Numbered from the stretch's first letter, positions 17,610 to 26,476 are shown. The stretch: 42,821 nt of DNA from Bacteroides sp. (GCF_030151085.1 NZ_JASLER010000007.1:1-42821); one strand, 5' to 3'. Made by a program: numbers and translations. Notes: generated by a model not told the origin, from the letters alone.

Positions 17610-18341
17610 GTGAATCTCATTATTGATATAGGAAATACGATCGCAAAAATAGCGGTATTTGATGGCTCTGTCATTGTAGAAGTGATGTATGACTCCAATC
17701 TAACATTGGAGCATCTGTCTGATATTTACTCTAGATATCCATGCGAAAAGGCGATTGTTGCTACGGTTATCGATTTGAGTGAACGGGTGACAGACCAATT
17801 GGCGCTTTTACCCATGCCGCTTCTTTGGTTGAACGAAAAGATACCTCTTCCGGTGGAAAACCTTTACGAAACTCCTCAGACTTTGGGGTACGATCGTATG
17901 GCAGCAGTGGTAGGTGCTAATGAACAATTCCCGGACAAAGATTTGCTCGTAATTGATGCCGGTACATGCATCACTTACGAATTTATTGATGCAGCCGGAC
18001 GATATCATGGTGGGAATATCTCTCCCGGTATGCAGATGCGCTTTAAGGCGCTACATCAGTTTACCGGAAAGCTTCCTTTGGTGGCATCTGAAGGGCGTTG
18101 CCCGGAATTGGGTAAAGATACGGAAACCGCCATCCGAGCCGGAGTGCTGAAAGGAATGGAATATGAAATCTCAGGGTATATTACCGCCATGAAGTATAAA
18201 TATTCCCAACTTTTGGTTTTTTTAACGGGCGGTGATGATTTTTCTTTTGATACAAACTTAAAAAGTATCATCTTTGCAGACAAATTTTTAGTGTTGAAAG
18301 GATTAAACCGAATTTTAAACTATAATAATGATAGGATATAG
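17610..18341 (+). CDS. coaX: Type III pantothenate kinase
   Basis: 243 residues with a GTG start. No ATG is available before the conserved DIGNT nucleotide-binding motif (residues 6-10), so GTG is forced. It phosphorylates pantothenate, the first step of coenzyme A synthesis, in the cytoplasm. Other type III motifs are GYDRM (about 93-97) and VIDAGTCITYEF (Asp116), followed by the GGNISPGM segment. Length fits the family. Its last 14 bases overlap the start of the outer-membrane protein gene. It leads an operon otherwise devoted to the envelope, an arrangement I believe is common in Bacteroides. Confidence 0.97.
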   Translation: MNLIIDIGNTIAKIAVFDGSVIVEVMYDSNLTLEHLSDIYSRYPCEKAIVATVIDLSERVTDQLALLPMPLLWLNEKIPLPVENLYETPQTLGYDRMAAVVGANEQFPDKDLLVIDAGTCITYEFIDAAGRYHGGNISPGMQMRFKALHQFTGKLPLVASEGRCPELGKDTETAIRAGVLKGMEYEISGYITAMKYKYSQLLVFLTGGDDFSFDTNLKSIIFADKFLVLKGLNRILNYNNDRI

Positions 18342-19590
18342 ACAAACACTTTTGGTGCTCTTGCTCACGATGTTATCAGGAGTGGCAGTCGCTCAAAATA
18401 ATACGAATTCTCCTTATACGAGATATGGATATGGACAATTGTCAGACCAAGGTTCAGGTAATAGCAGGGCTATGGGTGGCATTGGCTATGGATTGAGGGA
18501 CAAGTACCAAACCAACTTTCTGAATCCGGCGTCCTATACGGCAGTAGATTCGCTTACTTTTATATTTGATGGAGGGCTCTCTTTGCAGAATACCAATCTT
18601 AGTGATGGTAACATAAAGCAAAATGCTAAAAATTCAAGCTTTGATTACATAGTCATGCAGTTTCGTGCCAGCAAATGGGCAGCAGTCAGCTTGGGATTAT
18701 TGCCTTACTCAAATGTAGGTTATAGCATGGGAAAATACAATGAGGATAAGGTTTACCCTAATAACTCCAGTGCTACAACTTATTCCGGTGAAGGTGGATT
18801 GCATCAATTGTACTTAGGTGCAGGTTTTAAAATAATTAAAAATCTTTCAGTGGGTGCGAATATTTCGTATCTTTGGGGAGATATAACTCGTACTGCGAAT
18901 CAGAGTTTCCCTTCTAATTCGGCTATTATGCCTTTTACACGGGTATTCAATGTAGCAGTAAAAAGTTACAAACTGGATTTCGGTGCACAATATACCCATC
19001 AATTCAGTAAGAAACATGAAGCGACTTTGGGTGTTGTGTTCTCTCCGGGCCATGATTTGAGTAATGATTCATACGTGCAGGACCAACTGGGAAATTCCAG
19101 TACGGGGGCTACCGTCAGTACAAGAGATACAGTTGCTACTTTCGGCATTCCAACGACATTTGGTGTTGGTGTAACCTATGTATACGATAATCGTTTGACA
19201 CTAGGAGTGGATGTCATGCTTCAAGATTGGAATAAGACGTCTTATATGAATGATAAAAATGCATTTTGTAAGCGTGAAAAAATAGCATTTGGTGCGGAAT
19301 ATCTTCCGAACCCTATGGGAAGAAGTTATTTTTCTCATGTGAAATATCGTTTGGGAGCCTATTATTCTAAGCCTTATTATAAAATTGACGGTGTACGTGC
19401 TGCCAATGAGTATGGGTTAACTGCTGGTTTTGGCTTGCCCATTCCACGAACTCGTTCTTTGTTGAGTATTTCTGCTCAATATGTGAGGATGCAAGGTACC
19501 AATGCTGCTTTCTTGAATGAGAATACTTTGCGCATTTGTGTAGGTGTAACCTTCAACGAACGTTGGTTCTTCAAACGTAAAGTGGATTAA
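18328..19590 (+). CDS. Putative outer-membrane beta-barrel protein
   Basis: 420 residues. The signal peptide is MIGYRQTLLVLLLTMLSGVAVAQ. The mature part is rich in Gly, aromatic residues and alternating polar/apolar stretches typical of outer-membrane strands. It begins NSPYTRYGYGQLSDQGSGNSRAMGGIGYGL and has NPASYTAVDSL, a pattern seen in FadL/PorV-like Bacteroidetes barrels. No specific function can be assigned. It overlaps coaX by 14 bases and is followed by a TPR protein, LptC and a PpiD-like foldase, so an envelope role is likely. The C-terminus (FKRKVD) does not end in the aromatic residue usual for barrels inserted by BamA. Confidence 0.75.
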   Translation: MIGYRQTLLVLLLTMLSGVAVAQNNTNSPYTRYGYGQLSDQGSGNSRAMGGIGYGLRDKYQTNFLNPASYTAVDSLTFIFDGGLSLQNTNLSDGNIKQNAKNSSFDYIVMQFRASKWAAVSLGLLPYSNVGYSMGKYNEDKVYPNNSSATTYSGEGGLHQLYLGAGFKIIKNLSVGANISYLWGDITRTANQSFPSNSAIMPFTRVFNVAVKSYKLDFGAQYTHQFSKKHEATLGVVFSPGHDLSNDSYVQDQLGNSSTGATVSTRDTVATFGIPTTFGVGVTYVYDNRLTLGVDVMLQDWNKTSYMNDKNAFCKREKIAFGAEYLPNPMGRSYFSHVKYRLGAYYSKPYYKIDGVRAANEYGLTAGFGLPIPRTRSLLSISAQYVRMQGTNAAFLNENTLRICVGVTFNERWFFKRKVD

Positions 19591-19634
19591 TGAATTTGAA
19601 TAGACGTAAATATAACAACTAAAATTTAAATACA

Positions 19635-20960
19635 ATGAAATTTAAGACGCTTGTAGCTGTTTTGCTTCTTTCGGGTGGAGTAACCAGCGCTTTTGCACAG
19701 AATGATGATTGTAATAAAAACAGTAGCATCTCGCATGAGGCGGTAAGAGCCGGTAATTTTAAAGATGCTTATGCTCCATGTATGGCTGTACTGAAAGACT
19801 GTCCTACATTGAGATATTACACTTTTACGGATGCTCAGAAGATTCTGGTAGGTTTCTTGAGTAAAATCAAGGATAGAAATTCTGCCGATTACAAGAAGTA
19901 TTTTGATGAGTTGATGAATGTATATGATTTGAGAATGAAGTATATTCCTGAATTTGTTCAGAAAGGAATGAAAGGTGTGCCCAGTATAGCAGATGCTTTG
20001 GGTGCTAAGGCTGTGGATTATCTCCAATATGCTCCCGCTCCGGATCTTAATACTGCTTATAATTGGTTGAAAGAGTCTGTAAACTCAGAAAAGGGTGGCT
20101 CTAAACCTGCTGTTCTGCACTATTTTTTGGATATATCCATGCAGAAAGTTAAAGCTGACACTAACCATACAGATGACTTCTTCCAAGATTATCTTAATGC
20201 TTCTCAATATGCAGACGATGCTATTAATGCTGAAAACAATGAAGCAAAGAAGAAGAACTTGCAGCTTATTAAAGATAATTTGGTAGCTATGTTCATCAAT
20301 AGTGGCGTTGCCGACTGCGAATCTTTGCAGAATATCTATGGTCCGAAGGTAGAAGAGCATAAGGCTGACTCTGCTTTCTTGAAAAAAACCATCGCTATCT
20401 TGAAGATGATGAAGTGTAACGAGAGCGAAGCTTATTTTAAGGCTTCTGAATATATGTATCGCATCAATCCCACTGCTGATGCAGCTATAGGCGTTGCGTA
20501 TATGTATTATAAGAAAGCAGATTTTGATAATGCTATAAAGTACTTCGATGAAGCTTTGAACAAAGAAACTGATAACAAGAAGAAGGCCGAAATTGCTTAT
20601 GCTACTGCTGCCGGATTATTGCAGGTGAAGAAATTGTCTCAAGCCAGAAGTTATGCTCAGAAGGCTATCAGCTATAACGAAAACTTTGGTGATCCTTATA
20701 TTTTGATTGCTCAGATGTATGGTTCAAGTCCTAACTGGAGTGATGAAGCTGCTTTGAATAAGTGTACTTACTTCTTGGTAATTGACAAATTGCAGAGAGC
20801 TAAAGCTGTAGATCCTTCTGTAGCAGAAAAAGCAAATGAGTTGATTTCAACTTATGCCCGTCATACTCCGCAAGCTAAAGACCTGTTTATGTTGGGTTAC
20901 AAAGCTGGTGACCGTGTTACTATCGGCGGTTGGATCGGTGAATCAACAACGATTAGATAA
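19635..20960 (+). CDS. Periplasmic tetratricopeptide-repeat protein
   Basis: 441 residues with a signal peptide (MKFKTLVAVLLLSGGVTSAFA-QNDD). The mature protein is largely alpha-helical. TPR-like helix pairs are clearest at about 280-370 (ADAAIGVAYMYYKKADFDNAIKYF; KKKAEIAYATAAGLLQVKKLSQARSYAQKAI). Cysteines at intervals (DDCNKN, YAPCMAVLKDC, VADCES, MKCNES) may form disulfides. TPR domains bind proteins; the partner is unknown. It sits 44 bases after the outer-membrane protein gene and 4 bases before lptC, so it is probably expressed with them and may act as an envelope scaffold. Confidence 0.85.
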   Translation: MKFKTLVAVLLLSGGVTSAFAQNDDCNKNSSISHEAVRAGNFKDAYAPCMAVLKDCPTLRYYTFTDAQKILVGFLSKIKDRNSADYKKYFDELMNVYDLRMKYIPEFVQKGMKGVPSIADALGAKAVDYLQYAPAPDLNTAYNWLKESVNSEKGGSKPAVLHYFLDISMQKVKADTNHTDDFFQDYLNASQYADDAINAENNEAKKKNLQLIKDNLVAMFINSGVADCESLQNIYGPKVEEHKADSAFLKKTIAILKMMKCNESEAYFKASEYMYRINPTADAAIGVAYMYYKKADFDNAIKYFDEALNKETDNKKKAEIAYATAAGLLQVKKLSQARSYAQKAISYNENFGDPYILIAQMYGSSPNWSDEAALNKCTYFLVIDKLQRAKAVDPSVAEKANELISTYARHTPQAKDLFMLGYKAGDRVTIGGWIGESTTIR

Positions 20961-20964
20961 AACT

Positions 20965-21591
20965 ATGCTTCTACGGCTTAATAAAGTTGCTTGTCATAGA
21001 AATACAAACATAACCATTGCCCTTGGGGTAATGGTTATGTTTCTTTTATTTTCTGCCTGTTCGGGACGTAAAAAGGAACTAGGGAAAGCTATTACCGAAC
21101 GTGATTCATTGCCGGTGTTGGATACTCGGGGAGTTACGACCCTGATTTCGGACTCTGGTATTACACGTTATCGTATCGTTACGGAAGAATGGCTGATGTT
21201 TGACCGTAAAAATCCTCCTCACTGGGCATTTGAAAAGGGAGTATATCTAGAGAATTTCGACTCCTTGTTTCAGGTCGAAGCAAGCATCAAGTCAGATACA
21301 GCATACTTCTTTAATAAGGAAGGCTTATGGAAGTTGATGGGAAATGTACATATACAAAACCTCAAGGGAGAAAAGTTTGATACCCAACTGCTGTACTGGG
21401 ATCAGAATAAGCAAAAAGTGTACTCGGATAAGTTTATCCGAATAGAGCAGCCAGACCGTATAATTACCGGACGTGGTTTTGAGTCCAACCAGCAAATGAC
21501 CGTTTATACCATACATAAGCCCGAAGGTGTTTTTTACATGGATGATGAGCCGGTTGTTGCTGATAGCTTGAAAACAGATTCTGTTAACTGA
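20965..21591 (+). CDS. lptC: LPS export protein LptC (membrane-anchored or lipoprotein)
   Basis: 208 residues from the ATG at 20965, 4 bases after the TPR gene. The frame is open further upstream, but that part lies inside the TPR gene. LptC passes lipopolysaccharide from the inner-membrane LptBFG transporter to LptA. The N-terminal hydrophobic stretch ends in LLFSACSGRKKEL, a plausible lipobox. The C-terminal half has the LptC/OstA-like beta-jellyroll signature (KEGLWKLMGNVHIQNLKGEKFDT, VYSDKFIRI, ITGRGFESN). A perfect 13-bp stem-loop lies in the codons for the hydrophobic segment. Its partner LptE is encoded 8 kb away in another operon of this window. Confidence 0.88.
   Translation: MLLRLNKVACHRNTNITIALGVMVMFLLFSACSGRKKELGKAITERDSLPVLDTRGVTTLISDSGITRYRIVTEEWLMFDRKNPPHWAFEKGVYLENFDSLFQVEASIKSDTAYFFNKEGLWKLMGNVHIQNLKGEKFDTQLLYWDQNKQKVYSDKFIRIEQPDRIITGRGFESNQQMTVYTIHKPEGVFYMDDEPVVADSLKTDSVN
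21006..21042 (+). repeat. Perfect 13-bp stem-loop inside the lptC N-terminal codons
   Basis: Arms 21006-21018 (AAACATAACCATT) and 21030-21042 pair perfectly around an 11-base loop, and a T-rich stretch (ctttta tttt) follows. It lies 41 bases after the lptC ATG. The layout resembles a weak intrinsic terminator inside the gene, so it could attenuate the operon or tune lptC translation (inference). Confidence 0.75.
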
Positions 21592-21595
21592 TATT

Positions 21596-22852
21596 ATGGA
21601 TACCGTTGTATATTTATTGATAACTATGCTCTTCTCTGCCTTTTTTTCGGGCATGGAGATTGCTTTCGTTTCCGTAGATAAGTTGCGCTTTGAAATGGAA
21701 CGGAGACCTGGTGTGGTTTCCAATATTTTAGGCTATTTCTTCCGCAACCCCAATAATTTTATCTCTACCATGTTGGTGGGGAATAATATTGCACTTGTTA
21801 TTTACGGTATTTTAATGGCGCAAATCATAGAGGTGAATTTACTTGCCGGCGTGATTTCCAATCATTTTGTGATGGTATTGGTGCAGACTATCATTTCTAC
21901 GCTTATTATTTTAGTAACAGGAGAGTTCTTACCAAAAACTTTGTTCAAAATCAATCCGAACTTGATGTTGAGGGTATGTGCTGTTCCTTTGTTTATCTGT
22001 TATATCATCTTGTTTCCAATTTCGAAATTGGCTTCAGGGTTATCGTATCTGTTCCTTCGTGTCTTTGGCATGAAGATTAATAAAGATGCTTCCGACAAAG
22101 CCTTTGGCAAGGTGGATCTCGACTACTTTATTCAATCTAGTATTGAGAATGCTGATAGTAGGGAAGAACTGGATGCGGAAGTAAAGATATTCCAGAATGC
22201 CCTCGACTTTTCGAATATAAAGATACGCGATTGTATCGTACCACGTACAGAAGTTGTTGCTGTGGATGTAACCACTTCTCTTGAAGATCTGAAGAGTTTA
22301 TTTGTAGAATCCGGTATTTCCAAAATCATCGTATACGATGGTAATATAGATAATGTTGTGGGGTATATCCACTCATCTGAGATGTTCCGTAATCCGGCTG
22401 ACTGGCGGAATAATGTGAAGGAAGTTCCTATCGTTCCTGAAACGATGGCTGCACATAAACTGATGAAGTTGTTTATGCAACAAAAGAAAACCATTGCTGT
22501 AGTGGTGGATGAATTTGGCGGGACATCAGGCATTGTTTCTTTGGAAGACCTGGTTGAAGAAATTTTTGGAGATATAGAAGATGAACATGATAACACCTCT
22601 TATATATGCAAGCAGATTGACGAACATGAATATGTGCTTTCGGCACGCTTGGAGATAGAAAAGGTGAACGAGACTTTCGGACTGGATTTGCCGGAATCAG
22701 ATGATTATCTGACAGTGGGCGGACTGATCCTGAATCGTTATCAGAGTTTCCCGAAATTGCACGAAGTGATTTCCATAGACGATTACCAATTCAAAATTAT
22801 CAAGGTAACGGCTACCAAAATTGAGTTAGTACGCTTGAAAGTCATTGAATAA
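21596..22852 (+). CDS. DUF21/CBS-domain membrane protein of the HlyC/CorC (GldE-like) family
   Basis: 418 residues. The N-terminal DUF21 transmembrane domain (about 1-165) begins VVYLLITMLFSAFFSGMEIAFVSVDKLRFEME. A CBS-domain pair follows (about 200-325, including MVPR-like CIVPRTEV and VVDEFGGTSGIVSLEDLVEEIFGDIEDEHD). The C-terminal CorC_HlyC domain covers about 335-415 (DYLTVGGLIL). Members are linked to magnesium/cobalt efflux, and the closest Bacteroidetes relatives are often annotated GldE-like from gliding species. It follows lptC by 4 bases. Transport substrate and any tie to the envelope genes are unknown. Confidence 0.9.
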   Translation: MDTVVYLLITMLFSAFFSGMEIAFVSVDKLRFEMERRPGVVSNILGYFFRNPNNFISTMLVGNNIALVIYGILMAQIIEVNLLAGVISNHFVMVLVQTIISTLIILVTGEFLPKTLFKINPNLMLRVCAVPLFICYIILFPISKLASGLSYLFLRVFGMKINKDASDKAFGKVDLDYFIQSSIENADSREELDAEVKIFQNALDFSNIKIRDCIVPRTEVVAVDVTTSLEDLKSLFVESGISKIIVYDGNIDNVVGYIHSSEMFRNPADWRNNVKEVPIVPETMAAHKLMKLFMQQKKTIAVVVDEFGGTSGIVSLEDLVEEIFGDIEDEHDNTSYICKQIDEHEYVLSARLEIEKVNETFGLDLPESDDYLTVGGLILNRYQSFPKLHEVISIDDYQFKIIKVTATKIELVRLKVIE

Positions 22853-22907
22853 TTATATTTAGGCGTAATTTTTTAGGGAATAAATAGATGCGTATTAGCA
22901 TTTTTTG

Positions 22908-22915
22908 TATCTTCG
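22908..22915 (+). promoter_or_regulatory. Near-consensus -7 box for the PpiD-like gene
   Basis: TATCTTCG differs from TAnnTTTG at one position, lies 60 bases before the gene start and follows a T-rich stretch ending TTG. This suggests the foldase has its own promoter in addition to operon readthrough. Confidence 0.45.
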
Positions 22916-22975
22916 TGCGCTAAAATGAACATTAACGAGAAAATAATAATAAATAAATAAATCATATTAACAAAA

Positions 22976-25114
22976 ATGGCAACATTACAAAACATCCGGT
23001 CTAAAGGACCCTTATTGGTGATTGTTATTGGTTTGGCGCTGTTTGCTTTCATCGCAGGTGACGCGTGGAAAGTGCTTCAGCCACACCAGTCACAAGACGT
23101 AGGTGAAGTGAACGGGGAGACTATTTCCGCTCAAGATTATCAAGCATTGGTAGAGGAATATACAGAAGTTGTGAAGTTCTCTAGTGGCATGAATGCATTG
23201 AGCGATGAGCAAACCAACCAAATTAAAGATCAGGTATGGCAAACATACGTAAACAATAAATTGATTGAAAAAGAAGCTAAGAAGCTTGGTTTGACCGTAT
23301 CTAAAGCTGAAATTCAAGCAATCATCGACGCCGGTGTACATCCGATGTTGCAACAGACTCCATTCCGTAATCAGGCAACTGGTGCATTCGACAAGGATAT
23401 GTTGAAGAAGTTCTTGGTAGATTATTCTAAGATGAACAAGGCGCAAATGCCTGCTCAATATGCCGAATACTACGATTCTATGTATAAGTTCTGGTCTTTC
23501 ATTGAAAAGTCACTTGTACAGGCTCGTTTGCAAGAAAAATATCAGGCTCTGATTACCAAGTCTCTGTTCTCTAATCCGGTTGAAGCACAAGATGCTTTTG
23601 ATGCCAGAGTGAACCAGACTGACTTGTTATTGGCTGCTATCCCTTATACTTCTATCGTAGACTCTACAATTACCATCAGCGAATCGGAGTTGAAAGCTGC
23701 CTATGATAAGAAGAAAGAACAGTTCAAACAGTATGTAGAAACCCGTACTATCAAGTATATCGATGTACAGGTAACAGCAAGCCCTGAAGATAGAGCTGCT
23801 ATTCAGAAAGAAGTAGAAGAAGCTACTGAGCAACTTGCCGGTAACCCTGCTGATTATACTACTTTCATCCGTTCTACCGGTTCTATTACTCCGTATGTAG
23901 ATCTGTTCTACACAACTAAAACTTTGCCTGCTGATGTTGCAGCTCGCTTGGATTCAGTAGCTGTAGGTGGTGTTTATGGACCTTATTATAATGTAACTGA
24001 TAATACAATCAACTCTTTCAAAAAGTTGGCTTCTGTAGCTGCTGCTGACTCTATCGAGTTCCGTCAAATCCAGGTTGCTGCTGAGGATGCTGCGAAGACT
24101 AAAACTTTAGCTGACAGTATTTACAATGCAATTAAGGGTGGTGCTGATTTCGCAGAAATCGCTAAGAAGTATGGTCAAACAGGTGAGCCTACTTGGATTT
24201 CTTCTGCTAATTACGAAGGGGCTCAAGTAGACGGTGACAACTTGAAGTATATTACTGCTGTAACTACTTTGGGACAGAATGAGTTGACTAACCTGCCTTT
24301 AGGACAAGCAAACGTTATCTTGCAAGTTACCAACAAGAAGGGTGTAAAGGATAAATATAAAGTTGCCGTTATCAAGCGTTCGGTCGATTTCAGTAAGGAA
24401 ACTTATAGTAAGGCATATAATGATTTCAGCCAGTTTATCGCTGCTAACAATACATTGGATAAAATGACTGCTAATGCTGAAGATGCTGGTTACAGACTTT
24501 TGGATAAAGCAGATTTGTATAGCTCTGAACACGGAATTGGTGGTGTAAGAGGTACAAAAGATGCATTGAAATGGGCTTTCGAAGCAAAAGCCGGTGAAGT
24601 TTCCGGTTTGTACGAATGTGGTGAAAGCGATCGTATGTTGGTTGTTAGTGTAGTAAATATTGTTCCGGAAGGTTATCGTCCGTTGGCTTTGGTAAAAGAT
24701 CAATTGAGATATGAAATTCTTCGTGACAAGAAAGCTGAGAAGATTATGGCCGACATGAAGGCTGCTAATGCTACTACTTTTGATCAATACAAGAACATGG
24801 CTGCCGCAGTTAGCGATTCTGTAAAACACGTTACTTTCGCAGCATCTGCATACGTTCCAGTTTTGCGTAGCAGCGAACCTATGGTAAGTGCATACGCTTC
24901 TGTAGCTGAGCTGAACAAGTTGAGTGCTCCGCTTAAAGGTAATGGCGGTGTATTTGTTCTTCAACCATACGCAAAAGAAAAACTGAACGAAACATACAAT
25001 CAGGATATTGAAGAAGCTACATTGGAAACAATGCATGCTCGTATGGCATCTCAGTTCATCAATGACTTGTATCTGAAAGGTGAAGTAAAAGATAAGCGCT
25101 ACTTGTTCTTCTAA
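22976..25114 (+). CDS. PpiD/SurA-like membrane-anchored periplasmic foldase
   Basis: 712 residues. One N-terminal transmembrane helix (about 12-29, GPLLVIVIGLALFAFIAGDAW) anchors a long periplasmic part. The SurA-type N-terminal chaperone region follows (GEVNGETISAQDYQALVEEYT... VWQTYVNNKLIEKEAKKLGLTVSKAEI). A parvulin-like rotamase segment lies near 345-470 (EFRQIQVAAED...GGADFAEIAKKYGQ). The family assists folding of proteins leaving the Sec translocon. Whether the parvulin domain is catalytically active is not clear from sequence. It ends the envelope run begun by coaX and is followed at once by a strong terminator. Confidence 0.92.
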   Translation: MATLQNIRSKGPLLVIVIGLALFAFIAGDAWKVLQPHQSQDVGEVNGETISAQDYQALVEEYTEVVKFSSGMNALSDEQTNQIKDQVWQTYVNNKLIEKEAKKLGLTVSKAEIQAIIDAGVHPMLQQTPFRNQATGAFDKDMLKKFLVDYSKMNKAQMPAQYAEYYDSMYKFWSFIEKSLVQARLQEKYQALITKSLFSNPVEAQDAFDARVNQTDLLLAAIPYTSIVDSTITISESELKAAYDKKKEQFKQYVETRTIKYIDVQVTASPEDRAAIQKEVEEATEQLAGNPADYTTFIRSTGSITPYVDLFYTTKTLPADVAARLDSVAVGGVYGPYYNVTDNTINSFKKLASVAAADSIEFRQIQVAAEDAAKTKTLADSIYNAIKGGADFAEIAKKYGQTGEPTWISSANYEGAQVDGDNLKYITAVTTLGQNELTNLPLGQANVILQVTNKKGVKDKYKVAVIKRSVDFSKETYSKAYNDFSQFIAANNTLDKMTANAEDAGYRLLDKADLYSSEHGIGGVRGTKDALKWAFEAKAGEVSGLYECGESDRMLVVSVVNIVPEGYRPLALVKDQLRYEILRDKKAEKIMADMKAANATTFDQYKNMAAAVSDSVKHVTFAASAYVPVLRSSEPMVSAYASVAELNKLSAPLKGNGGVFVLQPYAKEKLNETYNQDIEEATLETMHARMASQFINDLYLKGEVKDKRYLFF

Positions 25115-25141
25115 GAAGCATAGGTGAATAGATAAATGAGA

Positions 25142-25170
25142 AGCCGCTCGGTTATGCCGGGCGGCTTTTT
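25142..25170 (+). terminator. Intrinsic terminator after the PpiD-like gene
   Basis: Ten-base-pair GC-rich stem (25142-25151 with 25157-25166, one G:U pair), 5-base loop, then a run of T. It ends the coaX-to-foldase transcription unit. Confidence 0.9.
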
Positions 25171-25227
25171 AATTATCTATATATTTCATTTTCTATTCGC
25201 TCCGTTGTCGTTGTGCAACTTTATTCC

Positions 25228-25236
25228 TACCTTTGC
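25228..25236 (+). promoter_or_regulatory. -7 box for rlmN
   Basis: TACCTTTGC matches TAnnTTTG. A TTG lies 20 bases upstream (25205-25207) as a possible -33 element. Transcription would start near 25243, giving an rlmN leader of about 150 bases that contains the whole 22-bp repeat array. Confidence 0.65.
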
Positions 25237-25261
25237 ATTCTAATAAAGGGGACTAATTATT

Positions 25262-25366
25262 GTTTCCTGCTTTGAAACTACCTGTTTCGTCTAATGAAAC
25301 CAACAGTTTCAACGCATGAAACAGATAGTTTCCCCTGAGGAAACAACAGGTTTCCTTCAATGAAAC
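25262..25366. repeat. Five-unit, 22-bp-period array GTTTC-N7-GAAAC-N5
   Basis: GTTTC starts at 25262, 25284, 25306, 25328 and 25350. GAAAC starts at 25274, 25296, 25318, 25340 and 25362. Both series have an exact 22-base step, while the 7- and 5-base linkers between them differ in every unit. A sixth, decayed unit follows (25372-25388). The unit is palindromic, so the array reads the same on both strands. It lies between the rlmN -7 box and the rlmN start. Confidence 0.95.
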
Positions 25367-25396
25367 AAATGATTCTCTACAAGAAAACAAGAATAT

Positions 25397-26437
25397 ATGC
25401 AGAAACGACTTCTTTTGGGCTTGACACTCTCCGAATTGCAATCGGTGGTAAAGAATCTGGGTATGCCCGGTTTTGCTGCCAAACAGATTGCATCTTGGTT
25501 GTACGACAAGAAGGTAACATCCATTGACGAAATGACGAATCTGTCATTGAAACATCGCGAGTTGTTGAATGAATCTTATGAAGTAGGTGCCGCAGGCCCT
25601 ATTGACGAAATGCGCTCAGTAGACGGTACGGTGAAATACTTGTATCGGACAGATGGCGGTCACTTTGTTGAAGCGGTCTACATTCCCGATGAGGATCGTG
25701 CTACTCTTTGTGTATCTTCTCAAGTGGGCTGCAAAATGAATTGCAAGTTTTGCATGACCGGTAAACAAGGCTATACAGCCAATCTGTCTGCTAACGAAAT
25801 TATCAATCAAATCATATCTTTACCCGAACGGGATAAACTGACTAATGTTGTGATGATGGGGATGGGCGAACCACTCGATAACCTGGACGAAGTTTTGAAA
25901 GCTCTGGAAGTAATGACCGCATCATACGGTTTTACTTGGAGTCCTAAGCGTATTACCCTTTCTACAGTAGGGCTAAAAAAGGGTTTACAACGCTTTATCG
26001 AAGAGTCTGATTGCCATCTTGCTATTAGTTTGCATACTCCGGTACCCTTGCAGCGTCGTGAATTGATGCCCGCAGAGAAAGCATTTTCTATAACGGAAAT
26101 TGTAGAATTGTTAAGAAACTATGATTTTAGTAAACAGCGCAGACTATCTTTCGAATATATTGTTTTTAAAGGCGTGAATGATTCTCTGCTTTATGCCAAG
26201 GAACTTTTGAAACTACTGCGAGGCGTGGATTGCCGGATAAATCTTATTCGTTTCCATGCTATACCGGGAGTGGATTTGGAAGGTGCCGATATGGAAACGA
26301 TGGCTACCCTACGCGATTATCTCACTTCGCACGGACTGTTTACTACCATACGTTCCTCTCGTGGTGAAGATATTTTTGCAGCTTGTGGCATGCTTTCTAC
26401 AGCTAAGCAAGAGGAGAATAAACAAGAATTAATATAA
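25397..26437 (+). CDS. rlmN: Dual-specificity 23S rRNA/tRNA adenine-C2 methyltransferase RlmN
   Basis: 346 residues. A radical SAM enzyme that methylates A2503 of 23S rRNA and A37 of some tRNAs. The cluster-binding CxxxCxxC is Cys112, Cys116, Cys119 in GCKMNCKFCMTG. The two other cysteines of the mechanism are probably Cys105 (TLCVSSQVG) and Cys330 (FAACGMLST). MGMGEPLDN and STVGL are the SAM-binding loops. Length is slightly short of E. coli RlmN (384), as expected for the missing N-terminal residues. Its leader carries the 22-bp repeat array, and the gene heads the stretch that leads to pdxA, lptE and secG. Confidence 0.97.
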   Translation: MQKRLLLGLTLSELQSVVKNLGMPGFAAKQIASWLYDKKVTSIDEMTNLSLKHRELLNESYEVGAAGPIDEMRSVDGTVKYLYRTDGGHFVEAVYIPDEDRATLCVSSQVGCKMNCKFCMTGKQGYTANLSANEIINQIISLPERDKLTNVVMMGMGEPLDNLDEVLKALEVMTASYGFTWSPKRITLSTVGLKKGLQRFIEESDCHLAISLHTPVPLQRRELMPAEKAFSITEIVELLRNYDFSKQRRLSFEYIVFKGVNDSLLYAKELLKLLRGVDCRINLIRFHAIPGVDLEGADMETMATLRDYLTSHGLFTTIRSSRGEDIFAACGMLSTAKQEENKQELI

Positions 26438-26476
26438 ATTATTAACTTAAGTGAGGAGGATGTTACGCATTCTTCG

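Noticed and set aside
24299..25036. 245-residue open frame opposite the PpiD-like gene
   Set aside because: Antisense shadow of a well-supported gene with strange composition (rich in Cys, Phe, Ser) and no family features.
25262..25366. CRISPR-like array reading
   Set aside because: The repeated parts are only 5 bases each and the linkers 5 and 7 bases. No cas genes are present. The pattern is a palindromic periodic array, not repeat-spacer units.
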